Assembly (NCBI GenBank): GCA_947493215.1 | Contig: CANLQE010000001.1 | Location: 1,675,404 to 1,739,403, forward strand | Length of the DNA stretch: 64,000 bases | Source: an uncultured Sphingomonadaceae bacterium | GTDB lineage: Bacteria; Pseudomonadota; Alphaproteobacteria; Sphingomonadales; Sphingomonadaceae | Reading direction: 5' to 3' | Part shown: positions 17,600 through 29,223 of the stretch, piece by piece | Layout: each line of letters opens with the position of its first letter | Numbering within the stretch: position 1 is the first letter of the stretch | Notes under the pieces: model-generated | Seen by the model: only the letters and a program-made list of their open reading frames with translations | The model's database searches: none | Told to the model about the DNA's origin: nothing | Made by a program: the position numbers and the translations under genes

Positions 17600-18526
17600 T
17601 CAGAGCCAATCGTTCTGACGGTACCATTTGGCGGTGTCTTTCAGACCCTGCCGCGTTTCTATTTGGGCCGTCCACAATTCGGGCGGCAGGCGTTTGGCAG
17701 GATCAACTGTCCAGTCATCATGGCAGAAATAACTCACCCGGTCCTCCGTCAACTTAGCCTTGTCACGGCGCATAAGACGATCCGCCTTGGCACCCAGTTC
17801 CAGCAGGAATTTCGGCGTTGCGATGGGTTTGATCCGTTTGCCAATTGCCCAACCAATCGCCTTGGCAAAACTGGTCTGGGTCCAACCGCCGGTTTTGCCA
17901 TCGTCTATCTCAAAAATTGCAGCGGTCAGGTCTTCATGTTCGGGAATGATGGTCATTAACGCACGCGAGAGATCATCAACATGAATTGCCGAAAGACGAC
18001 CATCGGCGTCAGGGGGCAGGGTAACAAAGCCCATTTTTGCCATTTTGAACAGTTCCAGCATTTCACCGTCTCCGGGGCCGTAGATTGCTGGTGGCCGAAT
18101 GATCGTCCAATCGAGCCCGCTGCTTTTCACGATTTTCTCGGCTTTGGCTTTGGTTTCGCCGTAAATGGAGAGCGCCGGCAGGGTCGCCGCGAGTGATGAA
18201 ACGTGAATGAAGCGCTGGCATCCGGCTTTTTTCGCGGCCTCTACAACAGCCAATGTTCCCGCAACATTACCGGCTTCAAAGCCTTCGCGGGTGGGTGCAT
18301 TGACCACGCCGGCTATATGAATCACCACATCAGCGCCAGTGCACAACACGCTGAGACTTGCCGGATTATCCAACGCGCCACGAACCCATGTCACATTGGG
18401 ACGGTCATCTTGAGTCCGACGGGTCAGCGCACGGACCGGAAAACCAGCGCGCACGGCGAGGTTGAGCAAATGCCCGCCCACAAAACCAGTCGCGCCGGTT
18501 ATCGCCAGAGTTTGCTTGGTCCGCAT
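17600..18526 (-). CDS. NAD(P)-dependent epimerase/dehydratase-family reductase, probable CerR-like ceramide reductase
   Basis: 308 residues, extended short-chain dehydrogenase. GATGFVG (11-17) binds the cofactor, HVSSLAA is the Ser strand, and the catalytic YxxxK is YGETK (122-126), followed by RPPAIYGPGD. In the Caulobacter sphingolipid locus an enzyme of this family, as I recall, reduces the 3-keto group of the ceramide precursor. Location between spt and proB, with the other ceramide genes near, supports that role here. The general reductase call is firm; the substrate is inference. Confidence 0.75.
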   Translation of the reverse strand: MRTKQTLAITGATGFVGGHLLNLAVRAGFPVRALTRRTQDDRPNVTWVRGALDNPASLSVLCTGADVVIHIAGVVNAPTREGFEAGNVAGTLAVVEAAKKAGCQRFIHVSSLAATLPALSIYGETKAKAEKIVKSSGLDWTIIRPPAIYGPGDGEMLELFKMAKMGFVTLPPDADGRLSAIHVDDLSRALMTIIPEHEDLTAAIFEIDDGKTGGWTQTSFAKAIGWAIGKRIKPIATPKFLLELGAKADRLMRRDKAKLTEDRVSYFCHDDWTVDPAKRLPPELWTAQIETRQGLKDTAKWYRQNDWL

Positions 18527-18550
18527 GTATCTATCTATTGATGCCTCGCT

Positions 18551-20763
<2,213 letters not shown>

Positions 20764-20814
20764 CTAGGGGCTTGATTACCTAGTTTCATCACCGTCATTG
20801 TCATCCGCAGCTTT

Positions 20815-22113
20815 TCACTCTGCCGCCTGCAATTGCTCCATCTGCGCGACCCGCGGATCATTGGGATAGACCCATTCTTCGCCAATCACCTGATCAACCG
20901 CCAGCTGCTCCGGCACATTGTCGAGACCGATCATCTTGTCGCAAGTCTGATGAAAACTATAGATACGCGCTTCTTGATAGCTTAGCGGCACGCTTTTAAA
21001 TCCGTCGCTTTCCATGGATTTCTGGATCATTTCGCCAAATTGCGTGTCTTCGAGGATGATCGGGCTCATATCCCGGCCATTCGGCTTGCTGTCATCTGGC
21101 ACCGTCCACAAGTCTGGCGCTGGACCGTTCCCCCAGTCCAGCGCCATCGTGACGAGCTCCAACCGGGTTGTATTCAATCCGGTGGGCCAGAAAACCAAAG
21201 GCGGTACAAAATAATTGGATAGCGGCGACACCCAGTTGGGGAACATGGTGTAGCTTTGCGTGCAGGTGCGGCCAAATTCGCCAACCGTATCAATCTCCTG
21301 CCATTCGGGCGGAGAGTCGACAGCGCGAACATGTTCGCGGTCGGTTTGCTGCGGGGCAGGGGCGAGCATCCTAGCATGGCCATTGGGGAACATCGTATTC
21401 ACGTTGCGCTTGCTATCAACCAGCGGTGCGACGGTTTCGGGATGGATGAAGGGCACATGATAGACCTCCATATTGGCTTCCATCGCCACCTTCCAGTTGC
21501 AGTTGAGTTCGAAGCTGTGGCGCGCCGCGAGCCTAATCTTGTCAAATTGAAACTCTTCCCAGTCATTCCAGACGGGGCCAAGCCATTCTTTCAGCGGCAT
21601 CGCGTCATCGTCAAAGTTCACAAAAATCACATTGCCTAGCATCTCGCATTTGACCGGGATGAGGCTTCTGCAGGACATATCAAGACCGGTAAAATCATGC
21701 TTTTCCGGTACTCCGACCAGCTCACCATCGGTTTTGTACGTCCAGTTATGATAGCCACACATCAGACGCGGAGAGCGGCCCTTTTCTTCAGTTACCACTG
21801 GTGCCCCGCGATGGCGGCAGGTGTTATAAAAGGCCCGTATTTTGCCATCCATTCCGTGGACAATGATGACTGGTGTGCCGGTGTTTTCCCATTTCATGAA
21901 GCATCCGGGCTCTGGTACTTCGTCGATATGAGCGGCAAACAGCCAGCTTTTTTTCCAGATATGCTGCTGTTCTAGATCGTAATATTCTTGGGATGTATAA
22001 CGGCCAGCAGGTAAGTCGGGCAAATGCGGAAAACCCTCCGGTGGCGCTGTCCGCGCAGCTTCCCAATCCATCAGGCGCTTCATCTGCGCAACATAGGCTG
22101 AGTCCATGGACAT
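20815..22113 (-). CDS. Rieske non-heme iron oxygenase, alpha subunit
   Basis: 432 residues. The Rieske centre is CRHRG...CGYHNWTY (about 98-121). The mononuclear iron site is in NWKVAMEANMEVYHVPFIH (about 207-225), with both His; the bridging acidic residue is Glu where many family members have Asp. The protein catalyses O2-dependent hydroxylation or demethylation using electrons from a separate reductase. No reductase or small subunit gene is adjacent, so partners are elsewhere. The substrate cannot be inferred. It is a single-gene unit on the minus strand. Confidence 0.9.
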   Translation of the reverse strand: MSMDSAYVAQMKRLMDWEAARTAPPEGFPHLPDLPAGRYTSQEYYDLEQQHIWKKSWLFAAHIDEVPEPGCFMKWENTGTPVIIVHGMDGKIRAFYNTCRHRGAPVVTEEKGRSPRLMCGYHNWTYKTDGELVGVPEKHDFTGLDMSCRSLIPVKCEMLGNVIFVNFDDDAMPLKEWLGPVWNDWEEFQFDKIRLAARHSFELNCNWKVAMEANMEVYHVPFIHPETVAPLVDSKRNVNTMFPNGHARMLAPAPQQTDREHVRAVDSPPEWQEIDTVGEFGRTCTQSYTMFPNWVSPLSNYFVPPLVFWPTGLNTTRLELVTMALDWGNGPAPDLWTVPDDSKPNGRDMSPIILEDTQFGEMIQKSMESDGFKSVPLSYQEARIYSFHQTCDKMIGLDNVPEQLAVDQVIGEEWVYPNDPRVAQMEQLQAAE

Positions 22114-22257
22114 TGGGTTCTTGTCTTCTCCTTATCGAGCGCAATGCCATTGCCAGGACACATCCGTCGATTGGCAATAGTGATAGAAGGGCGGCCATGC
22201 CCTGTTTGTATTAAAACGGATTGACGCATCTGCCGTTATCCATAATCATCAAGAGGG

Positions 22258-22683
22258 ATGACAAAACCGGTTTTCAGCATGATCATTTTATATGCCCTAG
22301 CGTTGGCAATGGCTGCCTTTGCTTTGCAGTGGTTAGAATATAAGTTTTTTCTCAAGAGCATTCCGACGGATATCTATATCATTTTGGTAGCGACGATTTT
22401 CGTGTCGCTAGGAGTCTGGGTCGGGCACAGGCTCACCGCCAAGAAATCCAAAGGCGCGTTTGAGCGCAATGATCCGGCCCTCAAATCGCTTGGTATTTCT
22501 TCCAGAGAACTGGAAGTCCTGGAGGCACTTGCACGGGGGCAATCCAACAAGGAGATCGCCCGCAGCCTCGGCATTTCGCCCAACACCATTAAAACCCACG
22601 TGGCGCATCTGTTTGAAAAGCTGTCCGTTGATCGGAGAGTATTAGCAATTGAAAAGGCCAAAACGCTTCACCTTATTCCTTGA
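22258..22683 (+). CDS. Membrane-anchored LuxR-type HTH regulator
   Basis: 141 residues. Two hydrophobic segments (about 7-25 and 36-56) precede a LuxR/GerE HTH: ISSRELEVLEALARGQSNKEIA then SLGISPNTIKTHVAHLFEKL (about 80-125). No receiver or autoinducer domain is present, so the membrane part may be the sensor or only an anchor. The DUF4199 membrane protein downstream is the likely partner; I recall similar LuxR/DUF4199 pairs elsewhere. A set of overlapping palindromes lies between the two genes. Confidence 0.88.
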   Translation: MTKPVFSMIILYALALAMAAFALQWLEYKFFLKSIPTDIYIILVATIFVSLGVWVGHRLTAKKSKGAFERNDPALKSLGISSRELEVLEALARGQSNKEIARSLGISPNTIKTHVAHLFEKLSVDRRVLAIEKAKTLHLIP

Positions 22684-22690
22684 TATATTC

Positions 22691-22724
22691 GGGTGATTTG
22701 GGTCCGATCACCCATCAGGGTGAT
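22691..22724. promoter_or_regulatory. Three alternating copies of GGGTGAT/ATCACCC between luxR-type gene and DUF4199 gene
   Basis: GGGTGAT (22691-22697), its reverse complement ATCACCC (22707-22713) and a third copy GGGTGAT (22718-22724). Copies 1-2 and copies 2-3 each form a perfect 7-base inverted repeat with loops of 9 and 4 bases, so the two hairpins exclude each other. This could be an operator for the HTH protein encoded just upstream or an RNA switch before the DUF4199 gene. Seen directly; function is inference. Confidence 0.5.
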
Positions 22725-22778
22725 TTTCACACGGTGGTTTCGATGTCATAAAACGCCCTCAAACAAGAGGAAACAACT

Positions 22779-23330
22779 ATGATCAGATTAACGGTCACTA
22801 TGTTCAAAATCATTCTCATTTATGGCATCATATCGGGCTTGATTGTCATCGGCACGATGATCTTCGGGTTGTTGTCGAGCGGCGGCAAAGGGTTTTTCTC
22901 ATCAGAATATTTCGGCTATCTGATGATGCTGATCGCTTTGTCGATGATCTTTGTCGGCATTAAACGCTACCGCGATCTAGAGCTTGGCGGCGTCATCAAA
23001 TTTCTTCCTGCCTTGAGCGTAGGCCTCGCGATCGCGGTGATTGCCGGGGTGATATATGTCGGCGTGTGGGAGATATATTTGTTCAATACAAATTATGTCT
23101 TCATTGATGAGTTCACGTCCGTGATGGTCGAGGCGAAACAGGCGGAAGGGCTAAGCGGAGTAGCGTTGGACAAGCTGATCGCCGAGATGGAAGAGATGAA
23201 GGCCGATTACGCCAAGCCTTACATCCGCCTGCCCATGACGTTCTTGGAAATTTTCCCCGTAGGTGTAATCATTTCGATGCTGTCGGCGGCGCTATTGCGT
23301 AACCCCAAGCTGCTACCTCCAAGAGCGTGA
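22779..23330 (+). CDS. DUF4199 family membrane protein
   Basis: 183 residues with hydrophobic segments at about 8-30, 44-62, 72-100 and 150-175. A soluble helical stretch rich in Glu and Lys (about 115-145, EMEEMKAD) lies before the last segment. The ATG has a good ribosome site (AAGAGG, about 8 bases upstream). DUF4199 has no settled function. The position after a membrane-bound LuxR-type regulator suggests the two work together at the inner membrane. Confidence 0.82.
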   Translation: MIRLTVTMFKIILIYGIISGLIVIGTMIFGLLSSGGKGFFSSEYFGYLMMLIALSMIFVGIKRYRDLELGGVIKFLPALSVGLAIAVIAGVIYVGVWEIYLFNTNYVFIDEFTSVMVEAKQAEGLSGVALDKLIAEMEEMKADYAKPYIRLPMTFLEIFPVGVIISMLSAALLRNPKLLPPRA

Positions 23331-23344
23331 AAATGGCGCCAAAA

Positions 23345-24031
23345 TTAGATTGTCGGAATATTGTTCGTCAGTTTTTCGACTTTAACGCTGGTTGCTAATT
23401 TGTCGGCCAGATCGCGGCTAAGCAATGCGATAATTGCGTTTTTGAAAGCGGGCGACTTTTCCATCAGTACCGTTACTTGTGCGGCGTCCCACGTTACTAG
23501 TCGTGCCCCTTGCTGCGCAGTCACATCGGCGGAGGGCGGGCGGTCCAGGACAAAAGCGATCTCTCCGATAAAATTGCCGGGTTCCAGCGGAAATTCATTG
23601 TCACCTTTTTTGATCATCACTGTACCATCAACAATGAAGTACAGGTTTTGTAGTGGCTGATTTTCATTCGCCAGAGCGATCGATGTTTCCGCTGTTGTCC
23701 AGCGCGCGACTTTGAGCAGTTGGCGAAACTGGCCAGGAGTAAAGCCCTTAAAATACTCGAAAAGAGCTTTTTCTTCCTTATTGAGCGCAAAAACTGTCCG
23801 TTCCATTGATATCCGGAAGAGAATGACGAGATTTGCCAAAACCAATATGCAAGTCGTGATGATCGCATCCCAAAGCGGAATGTCTGGGAATAAGTAATAA
23901 TAAAGCAAATAAAATGCCGAACCTGCGAGCACCATCAGGCGGAGTTTCAGTTCATCCCGGATGAGAAAAGCAACGATATAAAAGAGCGCACCAAAATGAA
24001 TGAGCAGCGCAGTATTGAAATTAAAATCCAT
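23345..24031 (-). CDS. Membrane protein with cyclic-nucleotide-binding-like domain
   Basis: 228 residues from the ATG giving MDFNFNTALL; longer reading into the divergent upstream region is unlikely. Three short hydrophobic helices (about 8-75) are followed by a cupin-like cNMP-binding fold: LYFIVDGTVMIKKGDNEF, PGNFIGEIAFVLDRPPSADV, then VTWDAAQVTVLMEKSP. The helix-plus-CAP layout recalls Popeye-domain proteins. The phosphate-binding loop GEIAF-x-PPSADV lacks the usual Arg after xxR-x-A (it reads PSADV), so cAMP binding is doubtful. Divergent from a BCCT-like transporter gene. Confidence 0.8.
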   Translation of the reverse strand: MDFNFNTALLIHFGALFYIVAFLIRDELKLRLMVLAGSAFYLLYYYLFPDIPLWDAIITTCILVLANLVILFRISMERTVFALNKEEKALFEYFKGFTPGQFRQLLKVARWTTAETSIALANENQPLQNLYFIVDGTVMIKKGDNEFPLEPGNFIGEIAFVLDRPPSADVTAQQGARLVTWDAAQVTVLMEKSPAFKNAIIALLSRDLADKLATSVKVEKLTNNIPTI

Positions 24032-24236
24032 AAATCGTCCATCGACTAAATTGGGCCGTCTGAAAAATATCGATGGCACAACAGTGGGTTGGCAAGCAAG
24101 TTGCAAAAAAATAGGAAGTTGGTCTGCAGGCGTCTTTTTAGTCCGGCCAAAAAAAGCCATAACATATATTCTATGTTCGACATTGCTGGAGTGGCGCATT
24201 AAGCCATTGGGCCTCTGCCGTTATCAGGAAGAATAT

Positions 24237-25400
24237 TTGCCACTCGCCCATATCATTTTGACCGCTGCCATTTTGATAACATTGGCGACATCGATTTTCC
24301 TTGCGTTGCGCTATCGAAATATCAAGCTCTATGGTACCCAGCCAAGTAATCTGATGGCCTTTACCGCAATCCTGTTCACATCGGGGCTGGACGTGGGCTT
24401 GATCATGTTTCCGCTCACTGAATTTCCAGTTTATGCTCAGGAAGCGCCTTATGGATTTACCAATCCATTGGCGATTGAGTTTGGCTTTTGGGGTTTTCTG
24501 GTCTGGGGTTTTTATTTTCTGACGACCTTCTATTTTTGTGTGATCGAACCGCGCCTGAAACTCTTTGAGATATGGTGGGTCGCATTGGCAAATAACATTG
24601 TTATTGTAGCAACATGCGCCTTTACCGGGTTTCTCTTTCTGAGCTACCTTCCAAATTATATCGCCGATATTACACCGGTCGCACGCTACGGGCTGGTGGC
24701 CGCAGTGGTTTTGGGCGCGGTATTGTCCAGTACCGATATTCGCTATGTTAAATGGCTGAGTTACGCGTCATTCGCCCTATTTGGTCTGTTGATCCTAAGC
24801 TTGATGACCACAAATGATATAGGTGCAGGGGACCTTCTAGCGAGTGGCCAAAATCTCGGCGGCTATTTCAGCAATCTCGATAAATTTATCAGCCCGCAGA
24901 CGGATTATCATGCGTTCTACCTATTCTGGTGGTTTGCGTGGAGCATCATGATTGGGCAGTTTGTCGCCCGGTTCCTCGGCGGAATAAAACCTGTGCAGCT
25001 ATTGATTGCGCTTTTGATACTCCCGTCCATCCCAATCGCTATCTGGTTTTCAGTGCTATTTTACTATCATAGCGAAGAGATTGTTTTGGCCGGATATCTT
25101 CAAATTGCGATGGTCGTTGTTGGGGTTATTTTCGTTCTGAATTCGCTAGACTCTCTGACCCGGCTATATTCGGAAAATCTCAATCTAACTGTCAAACGTC
25201 TGGGCATGCCGCTCTATATTCTGGGTCACTGGGGACTGCTTTTCGGATTGATTCTATTGTACCAATTTACACCGCTGAAAATCGAGTGGATTGGTATGGT
25301 TGTTATCGCCCTCTACGGCTGCATCTATGTCCTGATCTATCTACGCAGAGATGGGTTGCAACAATTATCGCAAACGAGGCTCCCAATTCATGTCCAATAA
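24237..25400 (+). CDS. Short BCCT-like (betaine/carnitine/choline) transporter
   Basis: 387 residues from the TTG preceded by AGGAAG at 5 bases. The open frame extends to 24000 but would then overlap the divergent upstream gene. About ten hydrophobic segments. [22 protein letters not shown] matches the Trp-rich eighth-helix signature of BCCT carriers (FWW..W...VG.F.AR). Typical BCCT proteins have about 500 residues and 12 helices, so N-terminal helices are missing or very divergent. It overlaps the start of a choline-dehydrogenase-like gene by 11 bases, suggesting uptake and oxidation of the same substrate (inference). Confidence 0.7.
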   Translation: MPLAHIILTAAILITLATSIFLALRYRNIKLYGTQPSNLMAFTAILFTSGLDVGLIMFPLTEFPVYAQEAPYGFTNPLAIEFGFWGFLVWGFYFLTTFYFCVIEPRLKLFEIWWVALANNIVIVATCAFTGFLFLSYLPNYIADITPVARYGLVAAVVLGAVLSSTDIRYVKWLSYASFALFGLLILSLMTTNDIGAGDLLASGQNLGGYFSNLDKFISPQTDYHAFYLFWWFAWSIMIGQFVARFLGGIKPVQLLIALLILPSIPIAIWFSVLFYYHSEEIVLAGYLQIAMVVVGVIFVLNSLDSLTRLYSENLNLTVKRLGMPLYILGHWGLLFGLILLYQFTPLKIEWIGMVVIALYGCIYVLIYLRRDGLQQLSQTRLPIHVQ

Positions 25401-27081
25401 TAGAGAAGCTGACTGGGACTATATCATCATCGGAGCAGGGTCGGCTGGCTGTGTTCTGGCGAACCGATTGACCGAGAACGGGCAGAATAGGGTTTTGCTT
25501 CTTGAGGCTGGAGGAAGTGATAAAAATATCCTCGTCCAGATGCCGACTGCACTGTCTTATCCGATGGCTTCCGAAACCTATAACTGGGGATACCATAGCG
25601 ATCCAGAGCCGGAATTGGACGGCAGACGAATTAGCTGCCCACGCGGCAAAGGGCTGGGCGGAACATCCTCGATCAACGGCATGGTCTATGTCCGAGGGCA
25701 TAGTTGCGATTTTGCAGAATGGGAGCAATCAGGCGCTAAAGGCTGGAACTATGCCGCCTGCTTGCCTTATTTTCAGAAATCCGAAACATGGCAAAACGGC
25801 GCCGATGATTATCGCGGCGGCGATGGTCCCTTGGGCGTCGGCGGCGGCAATAACATGACTGGCAATCCGCTTTATCAGACATTTGTCGATGCCGGGGTCG
25901 AGGCCGGATATCCCTATACCGAAGATTATAACGGCTATCGCCAAGAGGGGTTTGGCGCGATGCATATGACGGTGCGGGGCGGCTTCCGCGAGTCCACCGC
26001 GCGGGCCTATCTGGACCCTGTGAAAAAGAGACCCAATCTAACGGTGTGGACGGGCGCGCTCGTTGATCGCGTGATCATGGAAGGCAAGCGGGCTGTGGGC
26101 ATAGCGCTGGAACGCAACGATATCGCTGCTGAGGTCTTTGCGAAAAAGGAAATCATCTTGTCCGCAGGTGCGATTGCGTCTCCAGCATTGCTCCAGCGGT
26201 CTGGTATCGCTGCCAAAGCGGTGCTCGATGAAGCCCGGGTGGAGCTTGTCCACGAACTGCCAGGCGTTGGAGAAAATTTGCAGGATCATCTGGAAGTCTA
26301 TTTCCAGTTTCATTGCAAGCAACCGGTCAGCCTCAACAACAAATTAGGATGGTTCAGCAAATTACTGATTGGCATAGAATGGGTGCTTTTCAAATCCGGT
26401 CTGGGCGCGACCAATCATTTTGAATCCTGTGCTTTTATTCGGTCTGAGGCCGGACGAAAATCTCCAGATATTCAGTATCATTTTCTGCCCGCCGCGATGC
26501 GATATGATGGTACGCCGTCTCTAAAAGGTCATGGATTCCAAGTCCATGTCGGTCCGAACAAACCGAAGAGCAGGGGACGTGTGCGCATCAAATCAGCCGA
26601 CCCGTCGGCCGCGCCAAGCATCCTCTATAATTATATGCAGCATCCAGATGACGTGTCGGTGTGGCGGCGATGTATTCGTCTCACCCGCGAAATTATCGAT
26701 CAACCAGCCATGGATCTCTATCGTGGAGAAGAATTGCAGCCGGGCAAAGATATCGAATCCGACGAAGCTATAGATGCGTGGGTGAAGGACAATGTAGAGA
26801 GCGCCTATCACCCTTGTGGAACCTGTAAAATGGGATCACCCGATGACCCGATGACGGTCGTTGATATGGAATGCAGGGTCATCGGATTAGACGGCCTTCG
26901 TGTAGTTGATGCATCGGTTTTTCCAACCGTCACCAATGGAAATATCAACGCTCCAACGATCATGGTAGCGGAGCGGGCATCTGATATTATCTTGGAAGAA
27001 CCGCTCCTCCCGCCATCATCAGCGCCGAGTTGGATCGACGAGAATTGGCAAACAAGACAGCGTGAAAGACCGGCCGACTAG
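25390..27081 (+). CDS. GMC-family oxidoreductase (choline/alcohol dehydrogenase-like)
   Basis: 563 residues from the ATG giving [15 protein letters not shown]-binding [15 protein letters not shown] (about 11-25), [15 protein letters not shown] (GMC signature 1, about 80-94), [14 protein letters not shown] (signature 2, about 258-271) and the C-terminal catalytic His regions HPCGTCKMG and [16 protein letters not shown] are present. It oxidises an alcohol to an aldehyde with FAD. BetA is the nearest well-known relative, but no betB or betI is adjacent, so choline is not assured. Starts within the end of the transporter gene. Confidence 0.9.
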   Translation: MSNNREADWDYIIIGAGSAGCVLANRLTENGQNRVLLLEAGGSDKNILVQMPTALSYPMASETYNWGYHSDPEPELDGRRISCPRGKGLGGTSSINGMVYVRGHSCDFAEWEQSGAKGWNYAACLPYFQKSETWQNGADDYRGGDGPLGVGGGNNMTGNPLYQTFVDAGVEAGYPYTEDYNGYRQEGFGAMHMTVRGGFRESTARAYLDPVKKRPNLTVWTGALVDRVIMEGKRAVGIALERNDIAAEVFAKKEIILSAGAIASPALLQRSGIAAKAVLDEARVELVHELPGVGENLQDHLEVYFQFHCKQPVSLNNKLGWFSKLLIGIEWVLFKSGLGATNHFESCAFIRSEAGRKSPDIQYHFLPAAMRYDGTPSLKGHGFQVHVGPNKPKSRGRVRIKSADPSAAPSILYNYMQHPDDVSVWRRCIRLTREIIDQPAMDLYRGEELQPGKDIESDEAIDAWVKDNVESAYHPCGTCKMGSPDDPMTVVDMECRVIGLDGLRVVDASVFPTVTNGNINAPTIMVAERASDIILEEPLLPPSSAPSWIDENWQTRQRERPAD

Positions 27082-27223
27082 CTTTGGTGATACGGCCTGT
27101 TGTAGGCGCAAAAGCGGGCGCTGAAATATTATCTTCAGTCGATGATACTCAATTTATCTGTAATAATACGCTTGGTTTTGTCAAACCCAGTTTGGGGGGC
27201 CTTGATATCAGAAAGGCTTACAG

Positions 27224-27403
27224 ATGATTGTCAAAACTATTGAGTCAAATGACGGCTTTTATGCCCAAATAATTGATTATGCTCAACGGTCTAGCGCTAC
27301 TTTGAAGATGATGCAGGAAACCCGTATTGACGGTGTGATCGTTGCTGAGATAAAAACAGAGCAATTTCTTTGTATGGTATCGCAGCCGGGATTAAACAAA
27401 TGA
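27224..27403 (+). CDS. Unrecognised 59-residue protein coupled to a GMC oxidoreductase
   Basis: ATG with GAAAGG 7-11 bases upstream; 59 codons. It begins MIVKTIESNDGFYAQIID and ends MVSQPGLNK. It is soluble, with no signal peptide or cysteine motif (one Cys near the end). Its stop overlaps the start of the following GMC oxidoreductase in ATGA, the pattern of translational coupling, and it also fixes that gene's start. I do not recognise the family. Candidate roles are a small subunit or chaperone of the oxidoreductase; a non-functional leader ORF is also possible. Confidence 0.55.
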   Translation: MIVKTIESNDGFYAQIIDYAQRSSATLKMMQETRIDGVIVAEIKTEQFLCMVSQPGLNK

Positions 27404-29079
27404 TATTGGATCTAGCGACAGGTAATGTGCCCAGACAAATCGATGCTGATCTGTGCATCATCGGCGGAGGTGTCGCCGGCCAAATGCTGGCAGAAGCGCT
27501 GAGCACACCGACCCGTGATGTTGTAATTGTCGAAAGCGGAGGGCGTGACTTTGATCCTAATGTTCAATCATTGGCACATGGCCATAATGTTGGGATGCCT
27601 TATTATGATCTCGATGCAGCACGCTTGCGCTTGTTTGGCGGCACAGCAGCGATATGGGGTGGGCGTTGCGCGGAATTGGATGCAATCGATTTTGAGAAGC
27701 GCGATTATTTGCCCCATAGCGGCTGGCCGATTTCCAAAGCCGAACTCTCTCCCTATTATAAAAAAACATTTGATCGTCTGGGTTTAAAACGACCGCGTGC
27801 AGAAGGTCTGTGGTCCACCATTGGCAAATCCGCACCGCCATTTGACCCTACCAAGCTGGATAGCAATTTATGGGTGTTCGATGAAATGGGAGAACGTTTC
27901 ACCGATCCGGACCGCGATAGCTTTTCGCACAGTCGCATCCTGTTAAACGCGACCGTGACTGACATTGATGTGAATGCGCAAAATGCCGTGCAGTACGTAC
28001 GAGCCGAAAGCGTGACCGGGCATTGCACCAAAATAAACGCTAAGGCATTTGTTCTGGCAGCTGGAGCGATCGAAACAGTCCGGCTGCTAATGGGAGCTGT
28101 TGGTAATCGACCCAATGGTCTTGGCAATGTCCGTGATCTTTTAGGCCGGTTTTTCATGGAACATCCGCACGCGCGGGGCGGTGAGTTTATGCCAACAAAT
28201 CTGGCGCAGACATTAACCGCCCTACCGCGTGCTATCCGGCATGACGGCAATCGCTATGCCGCCTACATGCGCCCGGCGGACGAGATGCAGAGACAGAAGG
28301 GAATTTTAAATTCATCCATCAGTATCGCGCCCAGATTGCGTGAGGGCGAAAAAATGGAACTGTTTCGCTCTGCTACCAGTAAGTTCAAACATGAACTGCC
28401 TTCGAGTCGCTTTTGGCGTTCAAGTTATCATGGATTGAAAAAAATGGCTGTTAAAGGCCTGGAATGGACTGATCCCTGGTCTTCGATCCTGAACATGAAG
28501 CTTAACCGGGACAAAATGGGCGTTTTTGCTATCGTGCGCGCAGAGCAGGCCCCGAACCCGGATAGCCGTATCACGCTTGCGCGCGAGACGGATAGGCTTG
28601 GTACACCGCAGGTTGCGTTGAACTGGCAGCTGTCCGAAATCGACAAACATAGCGTAAAAATACTGATGGAAACGGTTGGTGACGAATATCGTCGTTTGGG
28701 CTGGGGCGATGTGAAGGTATCAAACTGGTTGTCAGAAACTTCGACGCGCTGGAACTCGGACCCCTTAATCTCAAGCCATCCTATCGGAGGATATCATCAT
28801 ATGGGCGGAACCCGCATGAGCAGTTCACCTAATACAGGGGTAGTGGACAAAGATTGCAGGTTGCATGAAAGCCCCAATTTGTTCGTTGCCAGTAGCAGTG
28901 TATTTCCCACTGGCGGCTGGGCGAACCCTACCGCGACGATCATAGCACTGTCCCTGCGGTTAGCGGACCATTTGAAATTGGTTTTGGACGAGCGGCCGGT
29001 TCGGCGTTCGCAAAATATCGCGTTGTCACGGTCAGTGACTATAGAACAGCCGGGGCAATTGGGAAAATATGATGCCTAA
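27400..29079 (+). CDS. GMC-family oxidoreductase (second, divergent)
   Basis: 559 residues from the ATG in ATGA. CIIGGGVAGQMLAEAL (about 19-34) binds FAD; YYDLDAARLRLFGGTAAIWGGR follows where GMC signature 1 normally sits. VLAAGAIETVRLLM is the second FAD segment. The C-terminus has HHMGGTRMSSSPNTGVVD and SSVFPTGGWANPTATIIALS, a pattern of the glucose/fructose/cellobiose-type GMC branch rather than the BetA branch. No Tat signal. The upstream 59-residue ORF is coupled to it. Substrate unknown; sugars or lipids are possible. Confidence 0.88.
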   Translation: MILDLATGNVPRQIDADLCIIGGGVAGQMLAEALSTPTRDVVIVESGGRDFDPNVQSLAHGHNVGMPYYDLDAARLRLFGGTAAIWGGRCAELDAIDFEKRDYLPHSGWPISKAELSPYYKKTFDRLGLKRPRAEGLWSTIGKSAPPFDPTKLDSNLWVFDEMGERFTDPDRDSFSHSRILLNATVTDIDVNAQNAVQYVRAESVTGHCTKINAKAFVLAAGAIETVRLLMGAVGNRPNGLGNVRDLLGRFFMEHPHARGGEFMPTNLAQTLTALPRAIRHDGNRYAAYMRPADEMQRQKGILNSSISIAPRLREGEKMELFRSATSKFKHELPSSRFWRSSYHGLKKMAVKGLEWTDPWSSILNMKLNRDKMGVFAIVRAEQAPNPDSRITLARETDRLGTPQVALNWQLSEIDKHSVKILMETVGDEYRRLGWGDVKVSNWLSETSTRWNSDPLISSHPIGGYHHMGGTRMSSSPNTGVVDKDCRLHESPNLFVASSSVFPTGGWANPTATIIALSLRLADHLKLVLDERPVRRSQNIALSRSVTIEQPGQLGKYDA

Positions 29080-29223
29080 GCTCCGGTGCCGGGTGCGGGG
29101 GCATGCTCCAAATACAATGACTTGATATTCAATCGGGATATTTCGGACGTTCGCTGGACTCTGTTAGCAATTCGCTGATACTCCCCAATCTCTTCTTAAA
29201 ATGGCCATCAAGGGCATCGCTTT

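Noticed and set aside
24000-24236. N-terminal extension of the BCCT-like gene to the ATG at 24000
   Set aside because: Would overlap the divergent cNMP-domain gene and its promoter region, is not hydrophobic, and a TTG with AGGAAG gives a better start.
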